A DNA stretch of 64,000 bases from Paraburkholderia domus (lineage in GTDB: Bacteria > Pseudomonadota > Gammaproteobacteria > Burkholderiales > Burkholderiaceae): the NCBI RefSeq assembly GCF_905220705.1, contig NZ_CAJNAT010000004.1, forward strand, positions 124,001-188,000, written 5' to 3'. Under the pieces are notes generated by a model. The model ran no database searches, was not told the origin of the DNA, and saw only the letters and a program-made list of their open reading frames with translations. Position 1 is the stretch's first letter, and each line of letters begins with the position of its first letter. Of the stretch, positions 55,779 to 64,000 are shown piece after piece. A program made the translations under genes and the position numbers.

Positions 55779-57692
55779 TCACGGTGTCCAGCGATAAATG
55801 ATGACGCTGGTCCCGTTGTAGTTGTCTTTCGTGACCACATACTCCCCAGTCGACCGACGGTACGATCTAAGGCCGTACATCGAATCCACGTCATTGCCAA
55901 CGTACACGGTATTGGGGTTGCTGTTGATCAACGTGGTGTCCAGGCTGCCAGTGATCAGATTGAAGGCATCGATATTGGGCACAGTGTGTACGTATCCGAC
56001 AAACAGATAGTTGCCGGCCGCCGTGATCGACTTGGGATTGGCGCCGGTGAGATTGATCACGGGATTGGGAACGGTCGTGTTGCCTGCGAGCCAACCGTGA
56101 TACACCTCGATTCGTGTTCCGATCGACGTCCAGTCCGTACTCCCGAGAATGCCCTGTGCCAGGATCATCGTGTCGCTTTCGGGCAGGTAGATGATCCGCG
56201 TCAACGGCGTGATCGTGCCCGGAATGGGTGTTGCAATTCCTGCTCCCCAACTCGGCTGACCGTTGGCATCGAAGCCCGTCAGCGGATAGTGCCAAATGGC
56301 ATTCGTCTTGTCCAAACCGGCCCAGACATCCCCTTTGCTGTCGAGGCAGAATCCGTCCCTGACCGGTGCGGTCGCATTGAACGCCGTACCTGGAAGCGTG
56401 GCGTCCGGTATCGCGATGTAGCCATTCGCAGCATTGAAGTGGAAAAAGTAAAAGGTATCGGGATTCTGGCCGGACGCTACGAGGATCCGATTGGCTCCGA
56501 CGGCGGCAAGTTGACCGAAGTGCTCATCCCGTGAGCGATCGTTGATGTTGATGCGTGGATCGGACGGATAGTCGATCGGGTCGACAGTGTTCGCTACGAA
56601 GGTTCCCCCAGCGGTGCCGCTGTAAATGTTGGTGCCTCCATAGAAGTACGCGCCGTCAGTACTCGGGTCCGGAGCGGCAACCCCCTCGAAGTTGAGCGAC
56701 TGAAGCTTCCATTGCAGGTGGCCAAAACTGTCGTAGGAGTGAATGTCGGTGCCGCCGTCACGGCCAAGGTCCCAGCTTCCGCCCCACGGGTTGTTGAGTA
56801 CGTACAGGTTGCCGGCGGCATCTTTGCCGATGCCGGTGACGCGGGTAAAACGCTTATCGCCAACCTGACCTTTGATTCCCGTTGTCGTATCGAGATATCC
56901 CCCCTGAATACCAAATGTCCTGACCAGAATTGGAATACCCAGAATGTTGTAGATCTTGATGTTCATGTCGGGGCCCTCGTCGCCGATCATGAGACACCCA
57001 GTCGACGAATCGAAATACAGCGAGGACGGTCGAGAGGCGAGGGACATCTGGATGGTATTCACGAGCACGCCGGCCGGATTGAATTCGAGGATCGCGCCGG
57101 CACTCTTCTGCGCAACCCAGATGTTTCCTGCGCTGTCCACCGCGAGCGCGCCGGGGCCTGAGACGGCGATATCCTGCCGCCAGACACCGTCGGTGGTATA
57201 GACGCGGACGCGATTTCCAGGAAAGTCGCTCGCATAGAGGAGCGAGCCTGACGTCGCGAGTCCCGTGATGACATCACCCACCTGCTGAGTCGTTGTCGCG
57301 CTGACCGAGATGAAAAAGTCGCGAGTTTGAGTGGTTCGGTTGTACCGCCCCACCGCGCCGCTGCCGTACGTGGTATTAAACTGCAGAGCGGCGAAGATCG
57401 AAGTTGCATTACCCGTAATGGCGCTGCCCTGAAACTCGCCGTGACCTCCGATGGACCCCAGGCTTTGACCGTTCTGGTATATCGCGACACCCCCTTCGTT
57501 TTCGTCCCACATGGAAGCCGTGTAGATGACGCCCTCGGGCGCTATCCACATGGAACGCGCGACGCTACCCACACGGGTAGCGTTGGTCCCGAATGTGTTT
57601 GCCACCCAGTCGGTGGTGTACTGTCCCTGGCACTCCGGCGCAAGTGTAGCGATCAGCAGTGCGGCGAGGAACGTGACATAGATTCGTTTCAT
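55779..57692 (-). CDS. Exported NHL-type beta-propeller protein
   Basis: A 637-residue protein with a Sec signal (MKRIYVTFLAALLIATLAPE, cut near CQGQY). The rest is many beta-strand repeats like those of NHL or similar propellers: SMWIAPEGVIYTASMWDENE, ALAVDSAGNIWVAQKSAGAI, VTGIGKDAAGNLYVLNNPWG, RDGFCLDSKGDVWAGLDKTN. Possibly two stacked propellers. No catalytic signature; a surface or periplasmic binding role is likely. A ribosome site is far from ATG 57692, so the exact start is less sure. Confidence 0.75.
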   Translation of the reverse strand: MKRIYVTFLAALLIATLAPECQGQYTTDWVANTFGTNATRVGSVARSMWIAPEGVIYTASMWDENEGGVAIYQNGQSLGSIGGHGEFQGSAITGNATSIFAALQFNTTYGSGAVGRYNRTTQTRDFFISVSATTTQQVGDVITGLATSGSLLYASDFPGNRVRVYTTDGVWRQDIAVSGPGALAVDSAGNIWVAQKSAGAILEFNPAGVLVNTIQMSLASRPSSLYFDSSTGCLMIGDEGPDMNIKIYNILGIPILVRTFGIQGGYLDTTTGIKGQVGDKRFTRVTGIGKDAAGNLYVLNNPWGGSWDLGRDGGTDIHSYDSFGHLQWKLQSLNFEGVAAPDPSTDGAYFYGGTNIYSGTAGGTFVANTVDPIDYPSDPRININDRSRDEHFGQLAAVGANRILVASGQNPDTFYFFHFNAANGYIAIPDATLPGTAFNATAPVRDGFCLDSKGDVWAGLDKTNAIWHYPLTGFDANGQPSWGAGIATPIPGTITPLTRIIYLPESDTMILAQGILGSTDWTSIGTRIEVYHGWLAGNTTVPNPVINLTGANPKSITAAGNYLFVGYVHTVPNIDAFNLITGSLDTTLINSNPNTVYVGNDVDSMYGLRSYRRSTGEYVVTKDNYNGTSVIIYRWTP

Positions 57693-58234
57693 GATCGGCA
57701 AGCGTGCCCTCCTGAGGCAGCTGATTTCGGGGATTGCGGATTGGCCCATGCTCCGCTCGCCGCTTCAGCTCGCGTCTGTCCAATTCAACGCAGCGCTCGA
57801 TCGGTATATCGGCGAAGTGCGGAAAAGGTTGAGCGGTTCGGGGTGGCAAGCGTGGCCCGCGAGAGGGTGATTTTTCGCGAAGCGGAGGTGCGGCAAGGGC
57901 CGATTACCGAAGTTCGGGGCCGTTGGGCGTCTGACTGGACTCGGCCGACTGCCGAACTTCCGGGCTCGCCAGGTCGTCGGGCGAAGTTGCCCAGATTTAT
58001 AACAATGTCTCAGGTTGAACGCTTACCGAGTCTTCAGTTGGCGCTCCATCTCCGACACCAGTTCGCGCTGCGTCGTGGCGCCCGCGCCGGCGAAGTTCCA
58101 GATCTTCCCGCTGTGCGTCGCCATATCGCGGCCTGGCAAGGAGAAGCCCGTTCTGGATTTCCTCACCTTCGTCCGACGCTGTTTATTGGTCATGAGCCGC
58201 TTCACACCGCTCCCAAATACGGCGTTACGCGCGC
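57693..58234. other. Intergenic; a possible minus-strand remnant near 58023-58150
   Basis: Mostly degenerate repeat-type sequence. A minus-strand frame ending at 58023 contains HSGKIWNFAGAGATTQRELV, which looks more protein-like than the rest, but no family was recognised and it has no good start. Confidence 0.45.
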
Positions 58235-59068
58235 TCATCCGTCCGTCGATCTGGTAACACTTTCCCACGCGTCAAATTCTGCACTGAGTGACGAGAGCTT
58301 TTCTCGGACCAAACCGAGCGCATCACTGCCTAGCAGAAGATGCGATGGCGGCTCGTCGTTTTCGATAACGGACAACATGGCACGCGCAGCTTTGACAGGG
58401 TCTCCGAGTTGTCTACCGCTTTTCTCTTCCCGTCCTTTTCTGATCGGATCGAACAGAGCATCGTAGTCCGGGATCGAGCGCGGCGTTCGAACCATCGATC
58501 GACCGGCCCACTCAGTGCGAAAAGACCCGGGTGCCACTGCGGTCACGTGGATGCCGAACGGCTTGACTTCTTTGCTGAGGACCTCGGAAATCCCCTCTAA
58601 TGCGAATTTGCTGCCGCAGTAGTAGGCGATTCCCGGCATCGTGATAAAGCCGCCCATCGATGTGATGTTGAGAATATGTCCGCGTCGTCGCTCGCGCATA
58701 TACGGCAACACGCTCTTCATAACGGCAACCGCACCGAACACGTTCACGTCGAATTGCCGACGCATTTCAGCAAGCGGCGACTCTTCCATGACGCCCTCAT
58801 GACCGTAGCCGGCGTTGTTCACCAGCACGTCCAGTGGTCCCACGTTTGCCTCAATGTCGTTGACGACATCGTCGATTGAATCGAAGTCGGTTACATCAAG
58901 TACTCGACCGAATGCGCTTGCGGAATCAAGCGATTCAAAGCGGTGTTTTGCCTGCTCGCTTCGTACCGTGCCGACGACCCGATACCCCGCGGCGAGTGCT
59001 TCTTCGGCCAATGCGCGTCCGAAGCCGCTACTGACACCGGTGATGAGCATGGTTTTGGTTGAAGGCAT
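58235..59068 (-). CDS. Short-chain dehydrogenase/reductase
   Basis: A 277-residue classical SDR: TGVSSGFG, NNAGYGH, catalytic Ser in NITSMGG and YYCGSK with the Tyr-Lys pair. Longer than the average SDR by about 25 residues at the C-terminus, as in the retinol-dehydrogenase-like subgroup often adjacent to AraC regulators. NADP preference is suggested by TVRSEQ. Divergent AraC gene nearby probably controls it. Confidence 0.9.
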   Translation of the reverse strand: MPSTKTMLITGVSSGFGRALAEEALAAGYRVVGTVRSEQAKHRFESLDSASAFGRVLDVTDFDSIDDVVNDIEANVGPLDVLVNNAGYGHEGVMEESPLAEMRRQFDVNVFGAVAVMKSVLPYMRERRRGHILNITSMGGFITMPGIAYYCGSKFALEGISEVLSKEVKPFGIHVTAVAPGSFRTEWAGRSMVRTPRSIPDYDALFDPIRKGREEKSGRQLGDPVKAARAMLSVIENDEPPSHLLLGSDALGLVREKLSSLSAEFDAWESVTRSTDG

Positions 59069-59162
59069 TGCGAACGCTCCTGGGTTGGTTTGGAGAGTTG
59101 CATGTTATTCTGAATATTCCATGAAAATCAGGTCAAATTATCTGTCTTTATTGCCTATTTCT

Positions 59163-60146
59163 ATGAGCAAAGCAGCCCGCAAGGAGAGCATTGATCAACA
59201 TGTCCCGTCTGCCAGCGCACGTGACCAACGCCGCATGGTGTCCCTGCTGGCCGCGCTCGCTCCGCGGGAAGGCTACAACCTGACTGCGTTGAGCGATGTG
59301 CGTATCCTGCGTTCCGACCGGGCGTTGTCTCGCACGCCGGTGCTATACGATCCCGGCATCGTGATCGTCTGCCAGGGTAGAAAACGGGGATTTTTGGGTG
59401 ACCGGGTCTATGTGTACGACGAGCAGCACTATCTCGCCGTCGCGGTGCCGGTCCCCTTCACGATGGAGACCGACGCGACGCCCGAGTGTCCGCTTCTGGC
59501 CCTGTACCTGCATCTGGACTTTCAGGTGGCGGCCGAGCTCATGATTCAGATAGGTCAGCATGGTTTGCCATCGCCGGGCGACGTGCCGCAGACCATGATG
59601 TCGAGTCCAATGGATGCGTCGATGCGAGCGTCTGTGTTGCGTTTCCTGGAGGCAATGAACCAGCCACTTGACGCCGCAATCCTGGGTCCGGGGCTGGTAC
59701 GTGAATTGTATTTCCGTGTTCTCACCGGCGCCCAAGGCAACGCAATGCGCGCGGCTTTAGCGATGCAAGGGCAATTCGGCAAGATTGGGAAAGCGCTGGA
59801 GCGTATCCATGCGACCTATGCAGAGCCGCTAGACCTTCCAGGTTTGGCAAACCAGGCTGGGATGAGCGTTCCTACGTTCCACAGTCACTTTAAGGCCATC
59901 ACAAGTACTTCGCCGATGCAGTACGTGAAGTCCACTCGATTGCATCAGGCTCGCTTGCTAATGGTGCGCCAAAGCATGACTGCTGAAGCGGCCTGTCATG
60001 CTGTCGGCTATGCCAGCCCCTCTCAATTCAATCGGGAATTCAAGCGACTCTTTGGCCGAACGCCTGCCGCAGAGACGAAACGCCTTCGGGAAAGCTTCGC
60101 GCTGCCTCCCGCCTTTCCAGAGTCAAAGTTCGTCTCGTCACATTGA
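59163..60146 (+). CDS. AraC-family transcriptional regulator (AraC_N type)
   Basis: A 327-residue regulator. N-terminal AraC_N domain: LSRTPVLYDPGIVIVCQGRK, YVYDEQHYLAVAVPVPF. C-terminal double HTH: LDLPGLANQAGMSVPTFHSH, YVKSTRLHQARLLM, HAVGYASPSQFNREFKRLFG. Such regulators often control an adjacent SDR or aldo-keto reductase; here it is divergent from an SDR gene. The start may be ATG 59163 or 59121; neither has a strong ribosome site. Confidence 0.88.
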   Translation: MSKAARKESIDQHVPSASARDQRRMVSLLAALAPREGYNLTALSDVRILRSDRALSRTPVLYDPGIVIVCQGRKRGFLGDRVYVYDEQHYLAVAVPVPFTMETDATPECPLLALYLHLDFQVAAELMIQIGQHGLPSPGDVPQTMMSSPMDASMRASVLRFLEAMNQPLDAAILGPGLVRELYFRVLTGAQGNAMRAALAMQGQFGKIGKALERIHATYAEPLDLPGLANQAGMSVPTFHSHFKAITSTSPMQYVKSTRLHQARLLMVRQSMTAEAACHAVGYASPSQFNREFKRLFGRTPAAETKRLRESFALPPAFPESKFVSSH

Positions 60147-60221
60147 GGACCGGCGATTGACGGCTTCCCCTATATGCACGTCGGCCGGCTCGATGTCCGA
60201 AGAGTCCGTTGTACAACTAAG

Positions 60222-60251
60222 CGGCCGACCAGGGACGCCCCCTGGCCGGCC
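60222..60251. terminator. Bidirectional hairpin between convergent genes
   Basis: CCAGGG-ACGCC-CCCTGG forms the core, extended by GGCCGA/CCGGCC with one mismatch. It sits between the convergent AraC gene and the phosphodiesterase-like gene. No strong U-run. Confidence 0.5.
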
Positions 60252-60354
60252 ACATTCGACAAGCGACACGACACGAGATCGTTGACTGTCCCAACGAATC
60301 GCGTCGCGTCGGTCAAGTAGCACGCTCCACTAGCCGCAGAGCATAACCCTCCGC

Positions 60355-62022
60355 CTAAAAGCGCTCGCGGTCGAACTCCGGCAGCGCACGCGTTCCTTCA
60401 ATCGCGACCGAGTGCAACAGTTCAGGCTCCAGATCGAGCAAACGCAGGATCGTCGGCGCGACCTGCGTGGTCAGCACACGCTCGTCGTTGGTCCGTCCAG
60501 CGTGATGGGCGTGAGGCACGTAAACCACGAGACCGAGATGGCTGTCGTCGGGTGCATTGCCGCCGTGCTCTTCGTCCTTGGCCGTACTCGAGGTATAGAT
60601 GACCCCCGGGTTCGGCTGAACGATGATGTCAGGCGTGCGTCCGCGTGCCGGATCGCCAAACCAGTTGCTCAGCTGCGGGCCGTACAGAATGTACGCCTGC
60701 GGGCCGTCCGCGCAAATGCCGGGTGCGTTGCAGCTCAGGTTGTCTTTCAGGGTCTTCACGACCTTAGGCAGTTGGCGCTGATCGCGCAACCAGATCAAGC
60801 CGACGTCATCGGTCTGGACGAAACCCGTATCGACGAGCCCCGTTCCGTCATTGAGGTTGCCGCTCTTCGTATTGTTCTGCCCGAAATTTCCGTTCGGATC
60901 CAGATAGTTGCTTGCTTCAAGCAGCTTCGAAAGCGTGTCGCCGTTCTTCACCAGCTTCGAATGATCAGTCGGGGACTGCCCATGCTTCGCAGTGACGATG
61001 ATCGCCGTCGACGAATAGAGGTTGCGCTGCTTGAGTTCGGACACGATGCGACCCAATGCGTTGTCCAGATACGCAATAGCGCCGGTTACTTGCGGACCCG
61101 GCGTGAAGCTCGCATCCAGATAGCCGCCGCCAGTCGCCACCGTTGCCTTCTGGGCGACGCTCAAGGTCTGGAAGTTGGCTCCGAACACGGTAGGCACGTC
61201 GGCGGTGCCTTGGCCTGTCGAATCCTTGCCGTCGATTTCATTGATCAGCGACTGCACATGGTAATCGTCGAACTTTTCCGTGTGCGTGTAGCTGTCGAGG
61301 TAGTACGTGTGGGTAACCGGATCAATCGAATTGATCTCGGTGCGCGAGAGATCGTCGACGCCTGTGCCTGACGGTCCATTGAGCCAGTCGTAGCCCCACG
61401 CATGTTTGTCTGCCCAGGCGGTGCGAGCGCCTTTCACATTGTGTTTGACCACTTCGAAGATCGTGTTGGTCTTCACATAGTTGTGCGGATAGACGGGCGT
61501 ACAGACGCCATTGACCAACGCATGCGGGATGGCTTGCGGATTGAACGCGCCGCCACCGTTGAGATTCGTCAGGGCGCCGCCGTTCTCGCCGTCAATACCC
61601 GTGGTCTCGTCGAATACGACATTCCAGCCTTGCTTGCCGGTGCAAGTGCTATCCGACGGCGCGTAGAGCGTGCGGTCATAGGATACGTCGTAGAACAGGC
61701 CCGCGGACTTGGGCGAGCCGCCGGTGACGAGCGCTGCGAGGCCCGGGAACGAATCCGAAAGACCCGGTGTGTGTGCGTTGGTGTAGGTCGTACCAGACTT
61801 GGCCAGCAACGCAAGATTAGGGCACGCATTCGAACTGATGCAGCGTGCGACGTCCTGCTCATGCAAACCATCGAAGCTAATCAGCAACACATGCTTTACC
61901 GACTCATGCTCATGATCGTGCTCATCGCCCGCCGCTGCGCCCACCGAGTACAGCCCGGCAAGCAAGGCAACGCCCACGCCAATGGCATTCTGCGTACGCT
62001 TCCATCTCCTGATCGTCTTCAT
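60355..62022 (-). CDS. Exported alkaline phosphatase/phosphodiesterase superfamily protein
   Basis: A 555-residue protein with a signal peptide (MKTIRRWKRTQNAIGVGVAL, cut near GAAAG) and a His/Glu-rich start (DEHDHEHESVKH). Type I phosphodiesterase/alkaline phosphatase core: VLLISFDGLHEQD (metal Asp), GLSDSFPGLAALVTGG (probable nucleophile Ser), IVTAKHGQSPTDHSKLV and DDSHLGLVVYVPH (metal His). The probable substrate is an organic phosphodiester or similar compound in the periplasm. ATG 62022 follows AGGACGGG. A longer in-frame start at 62085 is possible but puts charged residues ahead of the signal peptide. Confidence 0.85.
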   Translation of the reverse strand: MKTIRRWKRTQNAIGVGVALLAGLYSVGAAAGDEHDHEHESVKHVLLISFDGLHEQDVARCISSNACPNLALLAKSGTTYTNAHTPGLSDSFPGLAALVTGGSPKSAGLFYDVSYDRTLYAPSDSTCTGKQGWNVVFDETTGIDGENGGALTNLNGGGAFNPQAIPHALVNGVCTPVYPHNYVKTNTIFEVVKHNVKGARTAWADKHAWGYDWLNGPSGTGVDDLSRTEINSIDPVTHTYYLDSYTHTEKFDDYHVQSLINEIDGKDSTGQGTADVPTVFGANFQTLSVAQKATVATGGGYLDASFTPGPQVTGAIAYLDNALGRIVSELKQRNLYSSTAIIVTAKHGQSPTDHSKLVKNGDTLSKLLEASNYLDPNGNFGQNNTKSGNLNDGTGLVDTGFVQTDDVGLIWLRDQRQLPKVVKTLKDNLSCNAPGICADGPQAYILYGPQLSNWFGDPARGRTPDIIVQPNPGVIYTSSTAKDEEHGGNAPDDSHLGLVVYVPHAHHAGRTNDERVLTTQVAPTILRLLDLEPELLHSVAIEGTRALPEFDRERF

Positions 62023-62302
62023 TTTCCCGTCCTTTTTCAGGTTGTCACGAAATATTTCGTAATCGGGAATGAATGTGCCGTGCAATTGAGTCGTCTGGAT
62101 GAACTGACGCTTTCGATTTCATAACGCGTAGCATCTCATGCTACAGGCCGGAAAAACACGTAATAATATGTATGACTTAATGTTTCCTTAAGCATTGGGT
62201 GATCCGGTGGTGCGTCAGGGGTGTGGCCGTCTGCGGCCGTTGAGCCGGGCTTGCGTGCCTACGATCGGAAGGTGCGGCCGGGCAAGCCGGCCGTACCCGG
62301 AA

Positions 62303-63136
62303 TCAAGCCTTCAACGGCAGCCAGATTTCGAGCCCGCCCATGCCGCTGACGGGGTCGAACTTCTCGTCATAGCGCTCGAAGTTCGGTGCATCGGCCGGGA
62401 TATGTCCCGATGCCGGCAGCCACTGATTCCAGATCGTGTTCCAGGTGCGCCGCACGGTCGAGATATGCTCGCGGTGGCTGAACACTGCGTAGCGCTGCGG
62501 GGAAATGCGCAAGCGGCTTAGTTCGGTAGCTAATGCCGAAAAGTCACTGACTTCGACACCGCACAGATAGTCAATATTGCCGGCGTCGTCGGCGTTGTAG
62601 CAGACGCCATACGCTACGTTGCCGACCTGGCCCGGCACTTTGCCGAAATAGTCGCCAAAGCGCTGCCACTGCGAAGGAATCGCGGCGCAGGTTTCGCTTG
62701 TGTAGCGCTCGCTCAGGCCCGCGACGAGAAACGGTTTGCCGTCTTCGAAACGCGGCGGTTCCAGATGCGTGAAAGGGGTTTCGTCCATTTTGATCGGCTC
62801 CACGATGGCAAGGCTGTCGAGATGACCACACGCGCGCAGCGCTTCGGGCGTGAGTCCGAATTGTTCGCGAAACGCACGCGTGAATGCTTCGTGAGAACCG
62901 TAACCGGCGTCGATGGCGACTGTCAGAATATCGGGTGCACCGTCGGCGAGGCGCCGTGCCGCTTCGCTCAGGCGGCGCGCGCGAACATAGCGCATGACCG
63001 AAAGCCCGGTGGCCGCTTCGAAAGCGCGCGCCAGATGAAAGCGCGACACGCATCCGCAGTTTGCGATGTCATCGAGCGTCAGCTCGCGGGCAAAATGGCT
63101 TTCGATAAACCAGAGCGCTTTTCCAACGGGGTTCAT
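62303..63136 (-). CDS. AraC-family regulator with GyrI-like effector domain
   Basis: A 277-residue protein. The DNA-binding domain comes first (residues about 8-105): LTLDDIANCGCVSRFHLARA, GLSVMRYVRARRLSEAARRL, GYGSHEAFTRAFREQFGLTP. A GyrI/Rob-like ligand domain follows to the end (GNVAYGVCYNADDAGNIDYL, WNQWLPASGHIPADAPNFER). This is the Rob/SoxS-like type that binds small aromatic or cationic compounds. It ends at 62303 and begins about 130 bp after the end of an MFS exporter gene on the same strand. ATG 63136 chosen; 63148 possible. Confidence 0.88.
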   Translation of the reverse strand: MNPVGKALWFIESHFARELTLDDIANCGCVSRFHLARAFEAATGLSVMRYVRARRLSEAARRLADGAPDILTVAIDAGYGSHEAFTRAFREQFGLTPEALRACGHLDSLAIVEPIKMDETPFTHLEPPRFEDGKPFLVAGLSERYTSETCAAIPSQWQRFGDYFGKVPGQVGNVAYGVCYNADDAGNIDYLCGVEVSDFSALATELSRLRISPQRYAVFSHREHISTVRRTWNTIWNQWLPASGHIPADAPNFERYDEKFDPVSGMGGLEIWLPLKA

Positions 63137-63266
63137 ATCAGCTCTCATGTCTGCATGAAGCCAGCATAGCCAGGCGCGATCCGGCGCATTTGATCGCGCT
63201 TGCGGTTTTGCAACAGCCCGCGAATGAACTCCTTCGTATGCATGCTTCGAATACGCCGCGCGCAGA

Positions 63267-64000
63267 TCAATAGTTTTCCGTCGCTGCCTCGTTGCCGCTG
63301 GAGCGAGGATGTTCGGATGCTGATGTGCCGTGACCGTGTGCGTCCGCATCGGCGCCGCCAGGTTGCCCGGGGCGCAGCAGCAAACCGCCCAGCACACCCG
63401 CCGCTGCTGCGAAGATCGCACCGAACAGGAACGCCAGGTGATAGCCGCTATTGAGGGCCGCCGTAGCGCTCCCGGAAGCCTGCATCGCATCGCTGCGCGC
63501 GGCAGCGAGACTTGCGAGCACCGCGAGGCCGAGCGCGCCACCCATCATGAACGACGTATTGACGATACCGGACGCTAGGCCCGAATCGCTCGGATCGACG
63601 TCGCTCATGGCGGCCAACAACACGGGATTGAACGCGATGCCGGCGCCGAAGCCGAGCAGGAGCATGCCCGGCAGCACGTCGAACACGAAGCTGCCGTTGA
63701 CCGGCGCGCGTGCAAACAGCGCAAGGCCACATGCCGCGACAAGCAGCCCGGCAGCAAGCGGAAGACGCAGTCCGAAGCGCATCACCACGCGCGCCGACAG
63801 GCCCAACGAAAAGAACGCCATGATCAGATTGGCAGGCAAAAACGCGAGTCCGACCTGCAACGGCTGGTAGCCGAGCACACGTTGCAGATACAACGCGGAG
63901 ATGAAGAACCACGCGAACATTGCTGCCGCCCACAGTACGCCGACCACGTTGGCGGTCGCGACATTGCGCAAGCGGAACAGACCGAGCGGCATCAACGGAT
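63267..64000 (-). CDS. MFS exporter, DHA2 type, C-terminal part (5' end off window)
   Basis: The visible 244 residues cover the last six or so transmembrane segments of a DHA2-type drug/solute exporter, running off the right edge. Landmarks: LGLFRLRNVATANVVGVLWA, LQRVLGYQPLQVGLAFLPAN, LLLGFGAGIAFNPVLLAAMS, DSGLASGIVNTSFMMGGALG. The tail is Gly/His/Asp-rich. The reading frame is open through the edge, so the start lies outside. The AraC-GyrI regulator immediately downstream is a likely partner in efflux control. Confidence 0.9.
   Translation of the reverse strand, partial: PLMPLGLFRLRNVATANVVGVLWAAAMFAWFFISALYLQRVLGYQPLQVGLAFLPANLIMAFFSLGLSARVVMRFGLRLPLAAGLLVAACGLALFARAPVNGSFVFDVLPGMLLLGFGAGIAFNPVLLAAMSDVDPSDSGLASGIVNTSFMMGGALGLAVLASLAAARSDAMQASGSATAALNSGYHLAFLFGAIFAAAAGVLGGLLLRPGQPGGADADAHGHGTSASEHPRSSGNEAATENY

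Noticed and set aside
57327..58466. A 379-codon plus-strand frame
   Set aside because: Antisense to the beta-propeller and SDR and through repeat-like DNA; no domain.

Overview
The window looks like a chromosome or megaplasmid segment of a Burkholderiaceae bacterium, most likely Paraburkholderia, Burkholderia or Caballeronia. Coding regions are GC-rich. The dgdA/dgdR pair closely matches, from memory, the pair described in Burkholderia (formerly Pseudomonas) cepacia. Many small secreted proteins, LysR/AraC/TetR regulators and short-chain dehydrogenases also fit. No rRNA, tRNA, CRISPR, intact insertion sequence or phage gene was seen, so this is accessory metabolic DNA with many gene remnants.

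Layout. 0-7 kb: small secreted proteins, a large exported TPR-CHAT protease-like protein, and remnants of ETF-ubiquinone oxidoreductase, a LysE exporter and a YhcG-type nuclease. 7.3-9.2 kb: an SDR with a divergent LysR regulator. 9.6-26.1 kb: a polyamine/agmatine region interrupted by a metal-homeostasis block. The polyamine part has a LuxR regulator, a nitrilase-family amidase, three PotF-like binding proteins, a LysR regulator, N-carbamoylputrescine amidase and two agmatine deiminases. One deiminase is interrupted by an in-frame TAG and the other carries a Tat signal. The metal block (13.7-16.4 kb) has an RcnR-like repressor, the DmeF Co/Ni exporter, and a TMEM165-family transporter behind a yybP-ykoY manganese riboswitch.

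26-40 kb: an alpha/beta hydrolase, a methyltransferase, dgdA/dgdR, a serine hydrolase, a TetR-controlled epimerase-DoxX operon, a YbdG-like mechanosensitive channel, an ACT-domain protein, a reductase-like protein and an ABC-F ATPase. 40-50 kb: a Tat-exported tyrosinase, a CENP-V/GFA-type protein, a cytosolic chemoreceptor with inverted domain order, a divergent second MurA, a MarR-controlled monooxygenase, a frameshifted beta-hydroxyacid dehydrogenase and a PhzF protein. 50.6-55.5 kb: a complete branched-chain-amino-acid-type ABC operon whose junctions carry translationally coupled mini-cistrons, one of them tandemly duplicated. 55.8-64 kb: an exported beta-propeller, an SDR/AraC pair, an exported phosphodiesterase-like enzyme, an AraC-GyrI regulator and the end of an MFS exporter.

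How the parts fit. Two regulatory elements tie the polyamine region together. A 40-bp element recurs in the same orientation before the amidase gene and before potF1. A separate 80-bp gap-free promoter element recurs before potF2 and before the agmatine operon, next to its LysR gene. This implies two linked regulons for agmatine or putrescine uptake and breakdown, but no cognate permease or ATPase genes are present here.
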